Below, one piece after another: positions 1 through 8,146 of a stretch of 64,000 nt of DNA; within the stretch, counting starts at the first letter, position 1, and each line of letters begins with the position of its first letter. A model generated the notes under the pieces. That model was given only the letters and a program-made list of their open reading frames with translations. It did not search any database and was not told the DNA's origin. Location: assembly GCF_028750675.1 (NCBI RefSeq), contig NZ_JAQQPZ010000003.1:1-64000 (forward strand), read 5' to 3'. The stretch is from Shewanella metallivivens. Lineage in GTDB: Bacteria > Pseudomonadota > Gammaproteobacteria > Enterobacterales > Shewanellaceae. A program made the position numbers and the translations under genes.

Positions 1-82
1 ATGCCTTACGCACCACACGAGAACAGCAGTGGTAGTAAGGTGTATCTTCCAGGCTAACGATTGTCTGTCTTGGTCTAGCCAT
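1..82 (-). CDS. REP-associated (Y1/IS200-like) transposase, N-terminal fragment
   Basis: Reading the minus strand from 82 gives an open frame that begins MARPRQTIVSLEDTPYYHC and runs off the window start. The MARPR start followed by a TPYYHC-type motif and SR is the typical opening of the large REP-associated/IS200-like Y1 tyrosine transposases (DUF1568 type) common in Shewanella and Vibrio. Only 27 codons are visible, so the catalytic HUH motif and tyrosine cannot be checked and intactness is unknown. The gene is preceded by repeats carrying a GGGTGGCCAT core, as expected for this mobile family. The family call rests on recognising the N-terminus. Confidence 0.7.
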   Translation of the reverse strand, partial: MARPRQTIVSLEDTPYYHCCSRVVRKA

Positions 83-277
83 CTTTAATTACCGTTTGTG
101 AAAGGTAAATAAAGCGTAGTTGAGTGTTTATTATTTAGCCAGATAGAATGGGTGGCCATGATATTTTATAGAATGGGTGGCCATAATATTTTATCTTTAA
201 TTACCGTTTGTGAAAGGTAAATAAAGCGTAGTTGAGTGTTTATTATTTAGCCAGCTAGAATGGGTGGCCATGATATT
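81..277. repeat. Two 85-bp direct repeats with GGGTGGCCAT motifs
   Basis: An 85-bp block at 81-165 recurs at 193-277 with one visible difference (AGATAG versus AGCTAG), period 112 bp. Each block ends in a GAATGGGTGGCCATGATATT-type motif; two further copies of the shorter motif lie at about 168-192 and 281-297. They sit directly upstream of the Y1 transposase fragment, and the first repeat contains its start codon. This looks like a partly duplicated end or regulatory region of that element. Function is not shown by the sequence. Confidence 0.8.
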
Positions 278-310
278 GCTTGGAGTGGGTGGCCATGTTC
301 TAGCTCTATG

Positions 311-366
311 TTCTAGCTCTTGGGATAAGGACGCGGCTTCGCGCGGCCTATCCTTATTTGTTAGGA
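311..366 (-). other. attC-like recombination site of integron cassette 2
   Basis: On the minus strand, right after the stop of the DUF413-like gene, the sequence runs ATTCCTAAC, then an arm with AATAAGGA, a GC-rich hairpin tip, the matching TCCTTAT arm, a CCCAAGA spacer and GCTAGAA. This is the R''-L''-L'-R' plan of attC. The 9-bp R'' side is exactly complementary to the GTTAGGAAT that opens the same cassette upstream of its gene, as expected if this cassette once circularised. R' deviates by one base (GCTAGAA for GTTRRRY). A 13-bp tandem duplication (298-310 and 311-323) sits at the outer edge, possibly from later insertion of the repeat element. Confidence 0.6.
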
Positions 367-369
367 ATA

Positions 370-771
370 TTATTCACTACAGCGGCACAAATTTGGGCTG
401 TTGCTTCCGCATGCATTGCAAATAAAGCTAAAGGGCTTCTTCGTGGAAATTGAAGACATGTTTTTGGACTCTTCATTTTCCCTCCTTGATCTGGCTGCAG
501 CTCGCTTCTGCAATAATTCTTCACGTGCTTTTGACCATTTGGCCCAAATAACTTCAGCTTCGGTTTTGGGTTGCTTTTCGCAACGTACAGATTTTAGGAA
601 TTCGGATTGTTTAGCTGTAATTGGGCTAATTCTTGAATTCGCAAGTGCATCTAACCATGCGCCATACTTGTTCAGATAAGATCTCTCACGTTCCGTAAAT
701 AAGTATCCAAGATGCGCCATATCTTCTGGTGGCTTTCCGATCAATGCTTTATGTTTAGATTTTTCCGACAT
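370..771 (-). CDS. DUF413 (MaoP-like) protein in an integron cassette
   Basis: This 133-aa soluble protein has a central region resembling the DUF413 family (E. coli YifE/MaoP): an FTxRE start, a conserved Leu/Gly pattern, then PIT....F and PKTEAEVIWAKW, close to the PVTEAERVWSKY of MaoP. MaoP of E. coli takes part in organising the Ori macrodomain with the site maoS; whether this copy does so is unknown. The C-terminus adds a cysteine cluster (CNACG...CRC) that could bind zinc and that I do not know from MaoP. The start ATG lies 20 nt after the cassette core site GTTAGGA. The gene is flanked by two attC-like sites, so it looks like a mobile cassette. The DUF413 match is by eye. Confidence 0.7.
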   Translation of the reverse strand: MSEKSKHKALIGKPPEDMAHLGYLFTERERSYLNKYGAWLDALANSRISPITAKQSEFLKSVRCEKQPKTEAEVIWAKWSKAREELLQKRAAARSRRENEESKNMSSISTKKPFSFICNACGSNSPNLCRCSE

Positions 772-790
772 TAGTTATTTCCAAATATAT

Positions 791-863
791 TCCTAACGCC
801 CAAAGCAGCGGCGCGCGTTAGCGCGTCCAGCCCGTAGGGCGATGCTGCCTTTGCTTGTTATGT
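791..863 (-). other. attC-like site of integron cassette 1
   Basis: On the minus strand, just after the stop of the upstream gene, comes ACATAAC, an arm AAAGGCAGC, a variable middle with internal inverted repeats, an arm GCTGCTTT, and GTTAGGA. CATAAC and GTTAGG pair as R'' and R'. The L'' arm carries one extra unpaired G relative to L' (AAAG-G-CAGC against GCTGCTTT), the extrahelical base typical of attC sites. Length is 73 bp, inside the usual attC range. Its R'' also matches, six of seven bases, the complement of the core site that opens cassette 1 at 1338-1344. Confidence 0.75.
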
Positions 864-865
864 TT

Positions 866-1339
866 TTACTCGCTAAGCCCATTAAGAAAACCCTCTGGAT
901 CGTTCACGTACTTAGCTGCATTTGATTTAAGAATGTACTGTTTGAGCTCGAACACATTTGGGTTAAGGATTACCTTTTGCCCTGGAACAAACAACACACA
1001 ATTTAGTGAAGTGGCTGCCTCACAGAGAGCAGACATAATACTTATGATGTTTTCTCTAAGGTCGAGCCTAAACCCAATTGAAAGTATTTCGCCTTCTTCG
1101 TGCCACACACTTATATCGTGCACTTTATCATTTCCCCAGAGCGATAAATCTTCATCCTTTGAATCTACTTTTGGCAATATAGGTGAGAATATAGTATCGA
1201 GGTCTTTAGTGGGCTGGTTCTCGATCCAAGCGCAAGTTGTATCGAAGCCATCCTCACCATAGAGAGATTCAACCTCAAAATTATTCTCTTCAGCCCACTT
1301 GGCAGGGACGAACTCAATAGGAACTTGCCAAACTGCCAC
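866..1339 (-). CDS. Hypothetical integron-cassette protein
   Basis: A 157-aa acidic soluble protein starting with GTG at 1339 and preceded by a good AGGAG ribosome site 8 nt upstream. I do not recognise its family. It has no signal peptide or membrane segment; it is tryptophan-rich near the start (MAVWQ) and has a central VWHEEGEILSIGFRLDLR stretch, a pattern of alternating beta strands like many small cassette-borne or immunity-type proteins. Its start codon overlaps a GTTAGGT core site and its stop is followed at once by an attC-like site, so gene plus attC form a compact cassette. The function should be treated as unknown. Confidence 0.7.
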   Translation of the reverse strand: MAVWQVPIEFVPAKWAEENNFEVESLYGEDGFDTTCAWIENQPTKDLDTIFSPILPKVDSKDEDLSLWGNDKVHDISVWHEEGEILSIGFRLDLRENIISIMSALCEAATSLNCVLFVPGQKVILNPNVFELKQYILKSNAAKYVNDPEGFLNGLSE

Positions 1340-1344
1340 CTAAC
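1338..1344 (-). other. Cassette core site (GTTAGGT)
   Basis: The minus strand reads GTTAGGT, an exact fit to the integron core GTTRRRY, overlapping the GTG start of the cassette 1 gene. It would be the left boundary of cassette 1. No attC arms or integrase gene were found upstream, so whether this is an attI remnant or the R' of a lost attC cannot be told. Confidence 0.5.
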
Positions 1345-1744
1345 TCTCCTGAAACATAAACAGCTTATTGAACGGCCAAATAAATTTAAATTCGGCAGCT
1401 TAAGTTATTGATTAATATCATCCTACATTTGCTATCTTACTGAAGTAAAGCAATTAATTTTGTTTAACAGACAAAAACAAACCAAGCTTGCGCGTAAAGT
1501 AGAATTCACTTTCACTTGACGAAAAATTAAAGATAACAATATCAGACAATTACAATTTCTTTATTTTTAAAACGATACAACTAAAGACCAATTTTTAATC
1601 ATTCTTTAGCGTAAATCGATGAGAAACCATTATACCTGTACATAAAATTAGTACATGCCACATAAAAGTATTCATGCTGATGTTTTTTTAACACTTTTGA
1701 TTTTTTCGCATGTGATGCTTGGAGTTAATATTCCCCCTTTGTGC
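1345..1744. other. AT-rich intergenic stretch, no gene seen
   Basis: About 400 bp of AT-rich sequence upstream of cassette 1. I see no credible gene, tRNA or terminator in it. It may hold the promoter for the two minus-strand cassette genes, but no clear -35/-10 pair stands out. Confidence 0.5.
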
Positions 1745-2305
1745 GAGGTGATTCTGCCGCATCCATGAGCTGATATTTCTCTTCACATCTTTGCCGCTAC
1801 ACAGCCAGCAACGAAGATATTAAGCCTTAAGTTTAAGCGCGGCTGTGACCGTCCATGACATGGACGTCATGGCCGAGCTTACAAGGATGTACTTGCAGCG
1901 TGTTACAAAAGCGTTTGAACTTGAGGTGATTCAGCCGCATCCATGAGCCAATATTTTTCAACACTTTAGCGTCAATTCACAGTCAGCAACGCAGAGATAG
2001 AGCGTCGAGAGCAAGCGCGGCTGTGACCGTCCATGACATGGACGTCATGGCCGAGCTTACAAGGATGTACTTGCAGCGTGTTACAAAAGCGTTTGAACTT
2101 GAGGTGATTCAGCCGCATCCATGAGCCAATATTTTTCAACACTTTAGCGTCAATACACAGTCAGCAACGCAGAGATAGAGCGTCGAGAGCAAGCGCGGCT
2201 GTGACCGTCCATGACATGGACGTCATGGCCGAGCTTACAAGGATGTACTGGCAGCGTGTCGCAGAAGCGTTTGAACTTGAGGTGATTCAGCCGTATCCAT
2301 GCGAG
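1745..2305. repeat. Three tandem 178-bp repeats plus partial fourth
   Basis: Units begin at 1745, 1923 and 2101 with GAGGTGATTC(A/T)GCCGC, and a partial fourth starts at 2279; the period is exactly 178 bp. Units 2 and 3 are almost identical through most of their length; unit 1 diverges in its first 100 bp. Each unit contains the perfect inverted repeat GTCCATGACATGGAC (1851-1865, 2029-2043, 2207-2221) inside a longer imperfect hairpin that runs from GCGGC to GCCGAGC. The array ends about 60 bp downstream of the stop of the DUF1501-like gene, so it could act in RNA processing or termination there, but that is inference. Confidence 0.85.
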
Positions 2306-2368
2306 CTAGCGATATATTAAAAAGTGTCTTTAATACGCCAGTATAAAATTCTGGCGCAGTAACACTCC

Positions 2369-3946
2369 CTACACTATCGGTTGAAACGCGGTTAGCGAAT
2401 CGAGCATAGTGGCATTACCTAACCCTTGCATTGGGGCTACGGAGGTAAATTGGCCTTGTTCGCCGTGTAATGCCATGTAATTAAGCAGTACCGTTTCCAC
2501 TAATAAATTCACGTTATTGGCCGACGGGGCTGACGCGGTATCAACTGACGCATCAGAGCGCATAAAGCCAATTTGTTGTTTTTGCACCATTTGGTCGTCA
2601 TTGCCGCCCATTAATTGGGGTTTTCCAGAAGGGTTATACACCAAAAAGAATGAGGCTCCGGTTGAAGAGTTATCACCCGTCCACTCGCCTTTACCACGGC
2701 CTTCTATTGAGTCATCAATACGGCCATTACTTGAAACTGAGCCATCACTGAACACATACAACATTAACGGCATATTGCGGCGCGACGCATACTCTAAGCA
2801 TGCTCCCATACAGCGCCCTGCACGTAGGTCGCGTAACTCACCGGTTGCCCGCTCGCCAGTGTGATAATCAAACCCACCCATAGTGACCGTACCAGCGCCA
2901 GAAAAGCCGTTCACTACTAGCTTCATAATCGACGCCGTTTTTTGAAACTCTGACTCTGAGTCAAACTCGTTAATGCCAAATATGCCACCTGGGCCCACAA
3001 TATCAGGGTCAAGTAACGGATTTAACGTTGATGGGTCGCCAAAGCGATCCGCTAAATCAGCGCTTTTAACATAGCCACAATTGACTAAATCTTTAATCAC
3101 ATCATCACGAGTCACCTGAGTATTTACCGCCGCCATTTTTTGTGCACTGATGCGCTGAATACTCTCCATTACCGCCACAGCATCACGTTGCGACAATAAA
3201 CTGAATAAATCACCCACATCCACTAAGCCGGTCACATCTGATGGGCGGTCAATTTTCGTTGGACGTTTACTCAAATCAATAAAACTGGTGGGTGCCATTG
3301 AGTTGCCGCCCGAATCGGAGTTACGCGACCCGACCAACGGCATTAACGAACCATTCGCACCTGCCGCCGCAATGGCATACATTGGGTTATGCGGGTTGTT
3401 GCCGGTGTCGTTGTCTGAGCGATTGGGGATCACGGCGCCGTTTATGCGCGATGCAGTGTCGGGAGACACTTTTTCTAAAATACCGCGTAAAAATGCCGAG
3501 TCAGAATGAAATGCTAGGCCTAAATCGGTATTGATAAAATCAGACATCCCAGCATTAGGATTAGCAATCGATGGCGCCATATCACCGGGTAAGCCTAACT
3601 TGTTGTAACCCGCTGTAGATAAAAAGTCTTGCTGACCACCCGCGCCGCCAACTAATACATTTGAGCCGGCAATGTTAGCGCCGCCAGCCAAATCAAAACT
3701 AATAAACGGAATTTTACCTGCACCTTGAACGCTAATACCGCAAGAGCCCCTTAATGCTTCAAGATCTGGCGACAAAGCAGCATGCGCATTGTTAGGATTA
3801 GCAAACATGCTAAACATAGATAATCCCGCAACGGCGGCACCACCCTTGTATAACCCCGTTGAAATAAACTCACGCCTTGTCATGGGTTTACGATGATCAG
3901 CAAACAACAATGGACTGTCTGGATGAAAGTGCTTTGGCTTAGGCAT
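2369..3946 (-). CDS. Tat-exported DUF1501-like protein
   Basis: A 525-aa protein with a twin-arginine signal (TRREF at residues 23-27 followed by a hydrophobic Gly/Ala segment), so it is probably exported folded to the periplasm. The body has an FDYHTG motif and a downstream metal-site-like YVFSDGS segment, which fit the DUF1501 family of predicted sulfatase-like proteins; members often sit beside cytochrome-type proteins. Start at 3946 has an AAGGA ribosome site 7 nt upstream. It is the third gene of a minus-strand operon with the LamG/CxxCH lipoprotein and the CxxCH protein; a 102-nt gap separates it from the former. Substrate unknown. Confidence 0.7.
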   Translation of the reverse strand: MPKPKHFHPDSPLLFADHRKPMTRREFISTGLYKGGAAVAGLSMFSMFANPNNAHAALSPDLEALRGSCGISVQGAGKIPFISFDLAGGANIAGSNVLVGGAGGQQDFLSTAGYNKLGLPGDMAPSIANPNAGMSDFINTDLGLAFHSDSAFLRGILEKVSPDTASRINGAVIPNRSDNDTGNNPHNPMYAIAAAGANGSLMPLVGSRNSDSGGNSMAPTSFIDLSKRPTKIDRPSDVTGLVDVGDLFSLLSQRDAVAVMESIQRISAQKMAAVNTQVTRDDVIKDLVNCGYVKSADLADRFGDPSTLNPLLDPDIVGPGGIFGINEFDSESEFQKTASIMKLVVNGFSGAGTVTMGGFDYHTGERATGELRDLRAGRCMGACLEYASRRNMPLMLYVFSDGSVSSNGRIDDSIEGRGKGEWTGDNSSTGASFFLVYNPSGKPQLMGGNDDQMVQKQQIGFMRSDASVDTASAPSANNVNLLVETVLLNYMALHGEQGQFTSVAPMQGLGNATMLDSLTAFQPIV

Positions 3947-4048
3947 TGTTGGATCCTTGTTGTATCAGTTTTACATTGTTATCTGCTGTTAAGCGCAATA
4001 GTGTCAGTCTTGGTTGTATACAGATTAATGGATTTATCATCTGCCCCC

Positions 4049-6487
4049 CTATTGCACTAACATAACAGCGCTGGCCAATACCGCTGCGCAGCTTGATTTG
4101 GCTATGGTGCGAGTGCGCTCGGCATTACAGGTCCCACTGCACACCGACAAACCAGTCACCAGACTATCTAACTCTGCATACACATCGCTTTGATTAGGTT
4201 GATTACCCAAAGATAACGGCATTAATTGATTAATTAATGGATTAAGTAAGTTACCCCTTTGCGCAGCACTTAATGCCACACCTGGCTCAACAGTAAAATC
4301 TACATCAGGGAACCAATTACTGCGTATGGTGTTATCTTCAATTGCCGTGTCACAGTAAGCAATCGCTAATTGGGTAATGCCCATCTGCTGCGCTGAAATA
4401 AAGGTTTCAATGTTCTCAATGCTGGGTAATTGACGTTTAACCAGCTCATAGGTGTCAAACACCTTACTTGATTGCTGAGCCACTCCGGTTAGTACGCTCA
4501 TACTGTGATTAATTTCAGCGAAATTACGCACACCCACTTGAGCTGATTCTGTCGTGGCAGGCACCTCGGTTGGGGGAACAAATACCCCAGGTAACACTAC
4601 ATTACTGTGCTCGCCTAGTTGTTCAAAGCTTAAAAAAAACTCATCCTGACTTGCGCCTTTTTCAAGTGCAATAATGGTACCTAATGAAGAGATTGAAAAC
4701 GGCTCTGCAATCGCTTGTCCCGCAGAAATAGACAGGTCAAGATTGACATAAGATTGACCCTGAGGGCTTTCTTTGCCATTGATGCCAATACGTAAGCCTT
4801 TTACCTCAAAACTGTCGCTCACTGGTGTGCCATCAATATTCACAATTGCAGCATTGCTGAATAGATAACTGTAATTATCAAATTGGCTTACCTCAAACAT
4901 CACATAGGTATTAGGTAAATCGATGAGATGACTTATCGAAAACAGTAAAAAGAACTTTTCACCAACACCAACCTCATAGTTTTGCTGCACTTGTTCGGAC
5001 GCTAATACGCGATTATAAATAGCAAGTAACCTAATATCACCTTGCCACACATGTTGGTTTGACGCTTCTCGGCCTAAAATTAATGCAAAACTGTCGTCCC
5101 AGTTTGCTAATGGCGCAATGTCCTCATCAACCACATCAATCAACTGACCATTGACATAAATACTGCGGCCGTTAGTGGCGTTATAGGTCATGACCACGTG
5201 TTGCAAAGTTGCTTGCAGCACTTCATCTGCATCTGGGGTGCTTAACGCCGGTTCGCCATTGCTGCTTGATGCGTCAGTTCTGAGCATAAAGTCATAATTA
5301 TATTGGGTTTGTCCTAAGGTAAAATTACGAGCATCATCACCTGCTGAATACGTGACAATACGGGCAGGTCCCTCTTGAGTCACATTATTAGGGGTTACCC
5401 AGGCTTCAATCGAAAACTCACCGGTTGCAGTAATTAAGTCATGGATTTTTTTGCTGTTTGCAGTACTCGCCTGTGCTTTACCATTGGTAAACGACAATCC
5501 CCAACTTCCTAGCCAGTCTACATCGCCGCTGAGGGTTAAATTAGCAGCAGGCGAAATACCAGAGGTATCGTAAGCTATTGTGCCCTCACCTGTTTTAAAT
5601 TGATAAAGGGCAATCACGTCGGTTTCAAAACGGCCGCCACTTGAGGCGGTAATGCCGTCGGTTAAGCGTAATGATTTAGACACCACCATATCTGGCGAGA
5701 TTTCATCAAGCTCAATGCCTTCACTGAGCGCAATAATGGCATCACGCATTTCAATGCTGTTATCGACACAATTATCCCAGCAATTATGAAATTCAGAACC
5801 CAAACGTACAACAAGCCTAGATTGTGCTGGCTCATCTAAATTAATCACCCCTTTTGCTGCCTCGTAAGCCTGATCAATATCATTACTGGCAAAAAACGGC
5901 GACTGCGCAGCTGGCGCACTTTCGTTATGGCAAGACACACAATATTGATTCACGATTGGGTAAACGTGTTGGCTAAAGAGGCTACTGTCATCCGGAAAGT
6001 TTTTACTCGCACCAGGATCGCGGATCACCGGGGCAGTTAACTCAATGGTATTGGCAGTGCTGACACGTTCATCGGCCCACAATTTTATCCATTGGGTCAT
6101 GGTTTCGCCGCAGGCTGAATCACTGGCAAGCCAACAATTATGGCCTCCAGCAACTTTAGTCACTAAGCGCGATGCTTTAGGATCGGTTAAATCAACCAAC
6201 GGGTTGGTGGCGGCATAAGCATCGTTAACATCATTACGACTGGCAAAATACGGGGCTTGATTACCTTCTGTGTGGCAGGCTCCGCATTTATCTTGAGTTG
6301 ATATGTTGTCCCATAACGACGTCTTGTATTTTTGAATGTCTGCGGTCGCGGCTGCAGGTCCGGTATAAACATCTGAGGTAGGGGTTTGCACCGCAGGTGG
6401 ATTCTCTTCGACATCACCGCCGCCGCAAGCAGTCAATCCAACAAATAATGAGACAATAGCAAGGCGCTTAATCAATACATACTCCAT
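4049..6487 (-). CDS. Lipoprotein with two heme-c-like motifs and a LamG domain
   Basis: An 812-aa protein with a lipoprotein signal (LTACGGG, Cys21). Two similar N-terminal modules follow: CGACH at 68-72 with HNCW at 116-119, then CVSCH at 183-187 with HNCW at 234-237, which looks like an internal duplication of a c-type cytochrome-like module. Residues of about 290-480 have the look of a LamG/concanavalin A-like domain (DTSG, IEAWV, YVNGQLIDV). The C-terminal third is unrecognised. It should sit in the outer membrane or periplasm. Its ATG is 2 nt after the stop of the upstream gene, so translation is probably coupled; the ribosome site GGGAG overlaps that gene's end. Heme binding is inferred only from CxxCH. 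Confidence 0.7.
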   Translation of the reverse strand: MEYVLIKRLAIVSLFVGLTACGGGDVEENPPAVQTPTSDVYTGPAAATADIQKYKTSLWDNISTQDKCGACHTEGNQAPYFASRNDVNDAYAATNPLVDLTDPKASRLVTKVAGGHNCWLASDSACGETMTQWIKLWADERVSTANTIELTAPVIRDPGASKNFPDDSSLFSQHVYPIVNQYCVSCHNESAPAAQSPFFASNDIDQAYEAAKGVINLDEPAQSRLVVRLGSEFHNCWDNCVDNSIEMRDAIIALSEGIELDEISPDMVVSKSLRLTDGITASSGGRFETDVIALYQFKTGEGTIAYDTSGISPAANLTLSGDVDWLGSWGLSFTNGKAQASTANSKKIHDLITATGEFSIEAWVTPNNVTQEGPARIVTYSAGDDARNFTLGQTQYNYDFMLRTDASSSNGEPALSTPDADEVLQATLQHVVMTYNATNGRSIYVNGQLIDVVDEDIAPLANWDDSFALILGREASNQHVWQGDIRLLAIYNRVLASEQVQQNYEVGVGEKFFLLFSISHLIDLPNTYVMFEVSQFDNYSYLFSNAAIVNIDGTPVSDSFEVKGLRIGINGKESPQGQSYVNLDLSISAGQAIAEPFSISSLGTIIALEKGASQDEFFLSFEQLGEHSNVVLPGVFVPPTEVPATTESAQVGVRNFAEINHSMSVLTGVAQQSSKVFDTYELVKRQLPSIENIETFISAQQMGITQLAIAYCDTAIEDNTIRSNWFPDVDFTVEPGVALSAAQRGNLLNPLINQLMPLSLGNQPNQSDVYAELDSLVTGLSVCSGTCNAERTRTIAKSSCAAVLASAVMLVQ

Positions 6488-6489
6488 GT

Positions 6490-7758
6490 CTATTCTCCCA
6501 TACAGTAGTTGCCAACTTCAGCGAACACTCGCTTAAGTTGATACGCATTCTGCTTAAAAGAAGCGGTTGTTGCGTTAATTTGTGCAATGTCGGCTTGGCT
6601 TTCTGCATCACGCAAACAGACTGACTTAAAGACTTTTTTTACCTGGCATTGTGCAAACGCATTGCTGTTAGCCAGCTCTTGCCCTAAGGACTTTGCACCA
6701 CTTCCTTGACCTGGCAAACCACTGTCCCAGCCCAGTTTTTGATTGGGGCCTTCACGCCAGTAGTTTTGCCAATCATCGTTTGGGGTCACAAAGCCATAGG
6801 GGAAACTGCTAGCATTAATGTGGTACTTACCTTGAACGCGAGTGCCGGTATCAGGATCGGTCTGGCCACTGGTGTTATAAACAATCGCGCCATTTTCACC
6901 GCTAGGATCTTGATCCAAATTAAACTCATACTGATAGTAAGCAAAGGCTTGGGCTAATGGGTCCATGCCGCTGTGACAACTTGAACAATTATTTATAAAC
7001 AAGCGGCTGTCGCCACCCGGGCTGCGACTAACATCTTGGCGTATTCTATCCGTTGGACGAGTATTATCTTTTAGCGGCTCAAGATCTGTGCATAAATGGT
7101 TCATTAAGGTAAAGCGGAACATCGCGCGGTTTGTGCCTAAATAAAAAAACTCTTTTGCAGCCGCTCTGCTGGTTAACACGCCAGCGGTGGCAGATGAAGG
7201 CAACCCATTTAAACTCGATTGCGTGGTGCGTTCAAGCCCCTCTTTTAAATCAATAAACTGATCTTCTAAGGCTTGATAATGGTCGTTATTATTTCGATTA
7301 TAAGCCGGTAAATTCAGGCTGTTTTTGCCCACATACACCATATCAGCCTGCAAGATTTCTCTAAAATCAACATCGTCTCTCACGGCCCCAATCACAGTGG
7401 CAGAATAGTCATTTAATGGCGCAAAAATATCTTGGTCAATATTGGTCCACGGCGTAGCAAATAGTTTCAGTGTGGTGGAGTAAAACGCAGGAGTTTCCAT
7501 TGCCAAGTAAGCGGCTTCAATGGGTTTACCGTCATCGAGTAATGTCGCCATGCTTTGCAAGGTTGTTTCCGACGCGACAACACCGGCAATGCGGTCATGT
7601 AATTGTTTAGCTTGCTCTAAACTACCTGCAACCACATTGGCAGAGAGTAGGCTTAATGCCCCAACTGCCGATAGATTGATAAAATGCTTAACCTGCATGG
7701 TTTTTCCCAAATAAGATAATAAGCGCTGGCTTGTTACCGTACGAAGTCGATCCTTCAT
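6490..7758 (-). CDS. Periplasmic CxxCH protein, planctomycete-cytochrome-like
   Basis: A 422-aa protein with a signal peptide (hydrophobic run at residues 27-44) after a long basic leader. ATG at 7758 is chosen because AAAGGAGACAG lies just upstream; the internal ATG at 7698 has only a weak site. One heme-c-type motif CSSCH lies at 258-262, in a context (NNCSSCHSGMDPLAQAF) like the DUF1585/DUF1588 group of proteins found next to DUF1501 genes. It is the first gene of the three-gene minus operon that diverges from the long plus-strand operon. It could be an electron-transfer or heme-dependent enzyme subunit; the function is unknown. Confidence 0.65.
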   Translation of the reverse strand: MKDRLRTVTSQRLLSYLGKTMQVKHFINLSAVGALSLLSANVVAGSLEQAKQLHDRIAGVVASETTLQSMATLLDDGKPIEAAYLAMETPAFYSTTLKLFATPWTNIDQDIFAPLNDYSATVIGAVRDDVDFREILQADMVYVGKNSLNLPAYNRNNNDHYQALEDQFIDLKEGLERTTQSSLNGLPSSATAGVLTSRAAAKEFFYLGTNRAMFRFTLMNHLCTDLEPLKDNTRPTDRIRQDVSRSPGGDSRLFINNCSSCHSGMDPLAQAFAYYQYEFNLDQDPSGENGAIVYNTSGQTDPDTGTRVQGKYHINASSFPYGFVTPNDDWQNYWREGPNQKLGWDSGLPGQGSGAKSLGQELANSNAFAQCQVKKVFKSVCLRDAESQADIAQINATTASFKQNAYQLKRVFAEVGNYCMGE

Positions 7759-8146
7759 ACTGTCTCCTTTTTCACACTGACTTCTTAGCCATATACTTGC
7801 TCTGGCGTAGATAGGCGCTCAGTTTTTGAACGTCAGATAACTTTAGCCGACGCTATTGAACACACTTGTCGTGAGTATTTTTTAAGCAATTGTTATCGCG
7901 AATGTTGCTGATTAAATCATTCAATGCGCCACATTAAAAGTTTTTATTTTGTTAATTTTTTTGACACTCTCAGCCAATTGATTGACGTCAAAAAAGTGCC
8001 TAAAACCGTCAAAAAAAAGTATTGAAACAATTTGCATAAAAGTCTTGAAACACTGAGCCTACAAGGCAATAATGTCAAGTGCAATCCGGTTTCACTAAGA
8101 TATTTACAGTAGTCATTACAATAATAATAACCGTAAAGGAAAACAA
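7759..8146. promoter_or_regulatory. Divergent regulatory region of the envelope locus
   Basis: 388 bp between two divergent operons, AT-rich, with no gene. It contains the palindrome TTGACGTCAA at 7982-7991 and two nearby GTCAAAAAA copies (7987-7995 and about 8009-8017), which could be operator sequences. No promoter is certain. A good AAAGGA ribosome site precedes the ATG at 8147. Shared placement suggests both operons are co-regulated. Confidence 0.4.

Noticed and set aside
401..679. 92-codon plus-strand frame over the DUF413-like cassette gene
   Set aside because: It lies antisense to a gene with a family match and flanking attC sites, and has no recognisable domain.
1861..2303. 28- to 34-codon frames (MDVMAELTRM...) in each 178-bp repeat as small genes
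   Set aside because: Changes between units are mostly amino-acid altering, there is no ribosome site, and the start lies in the hairpin stem.
1745..2305. CRISPR array
   Set aside because: The units are 178 bp and nearly whole-length identical; there are no short repeats with unique spacers and no cas genes.
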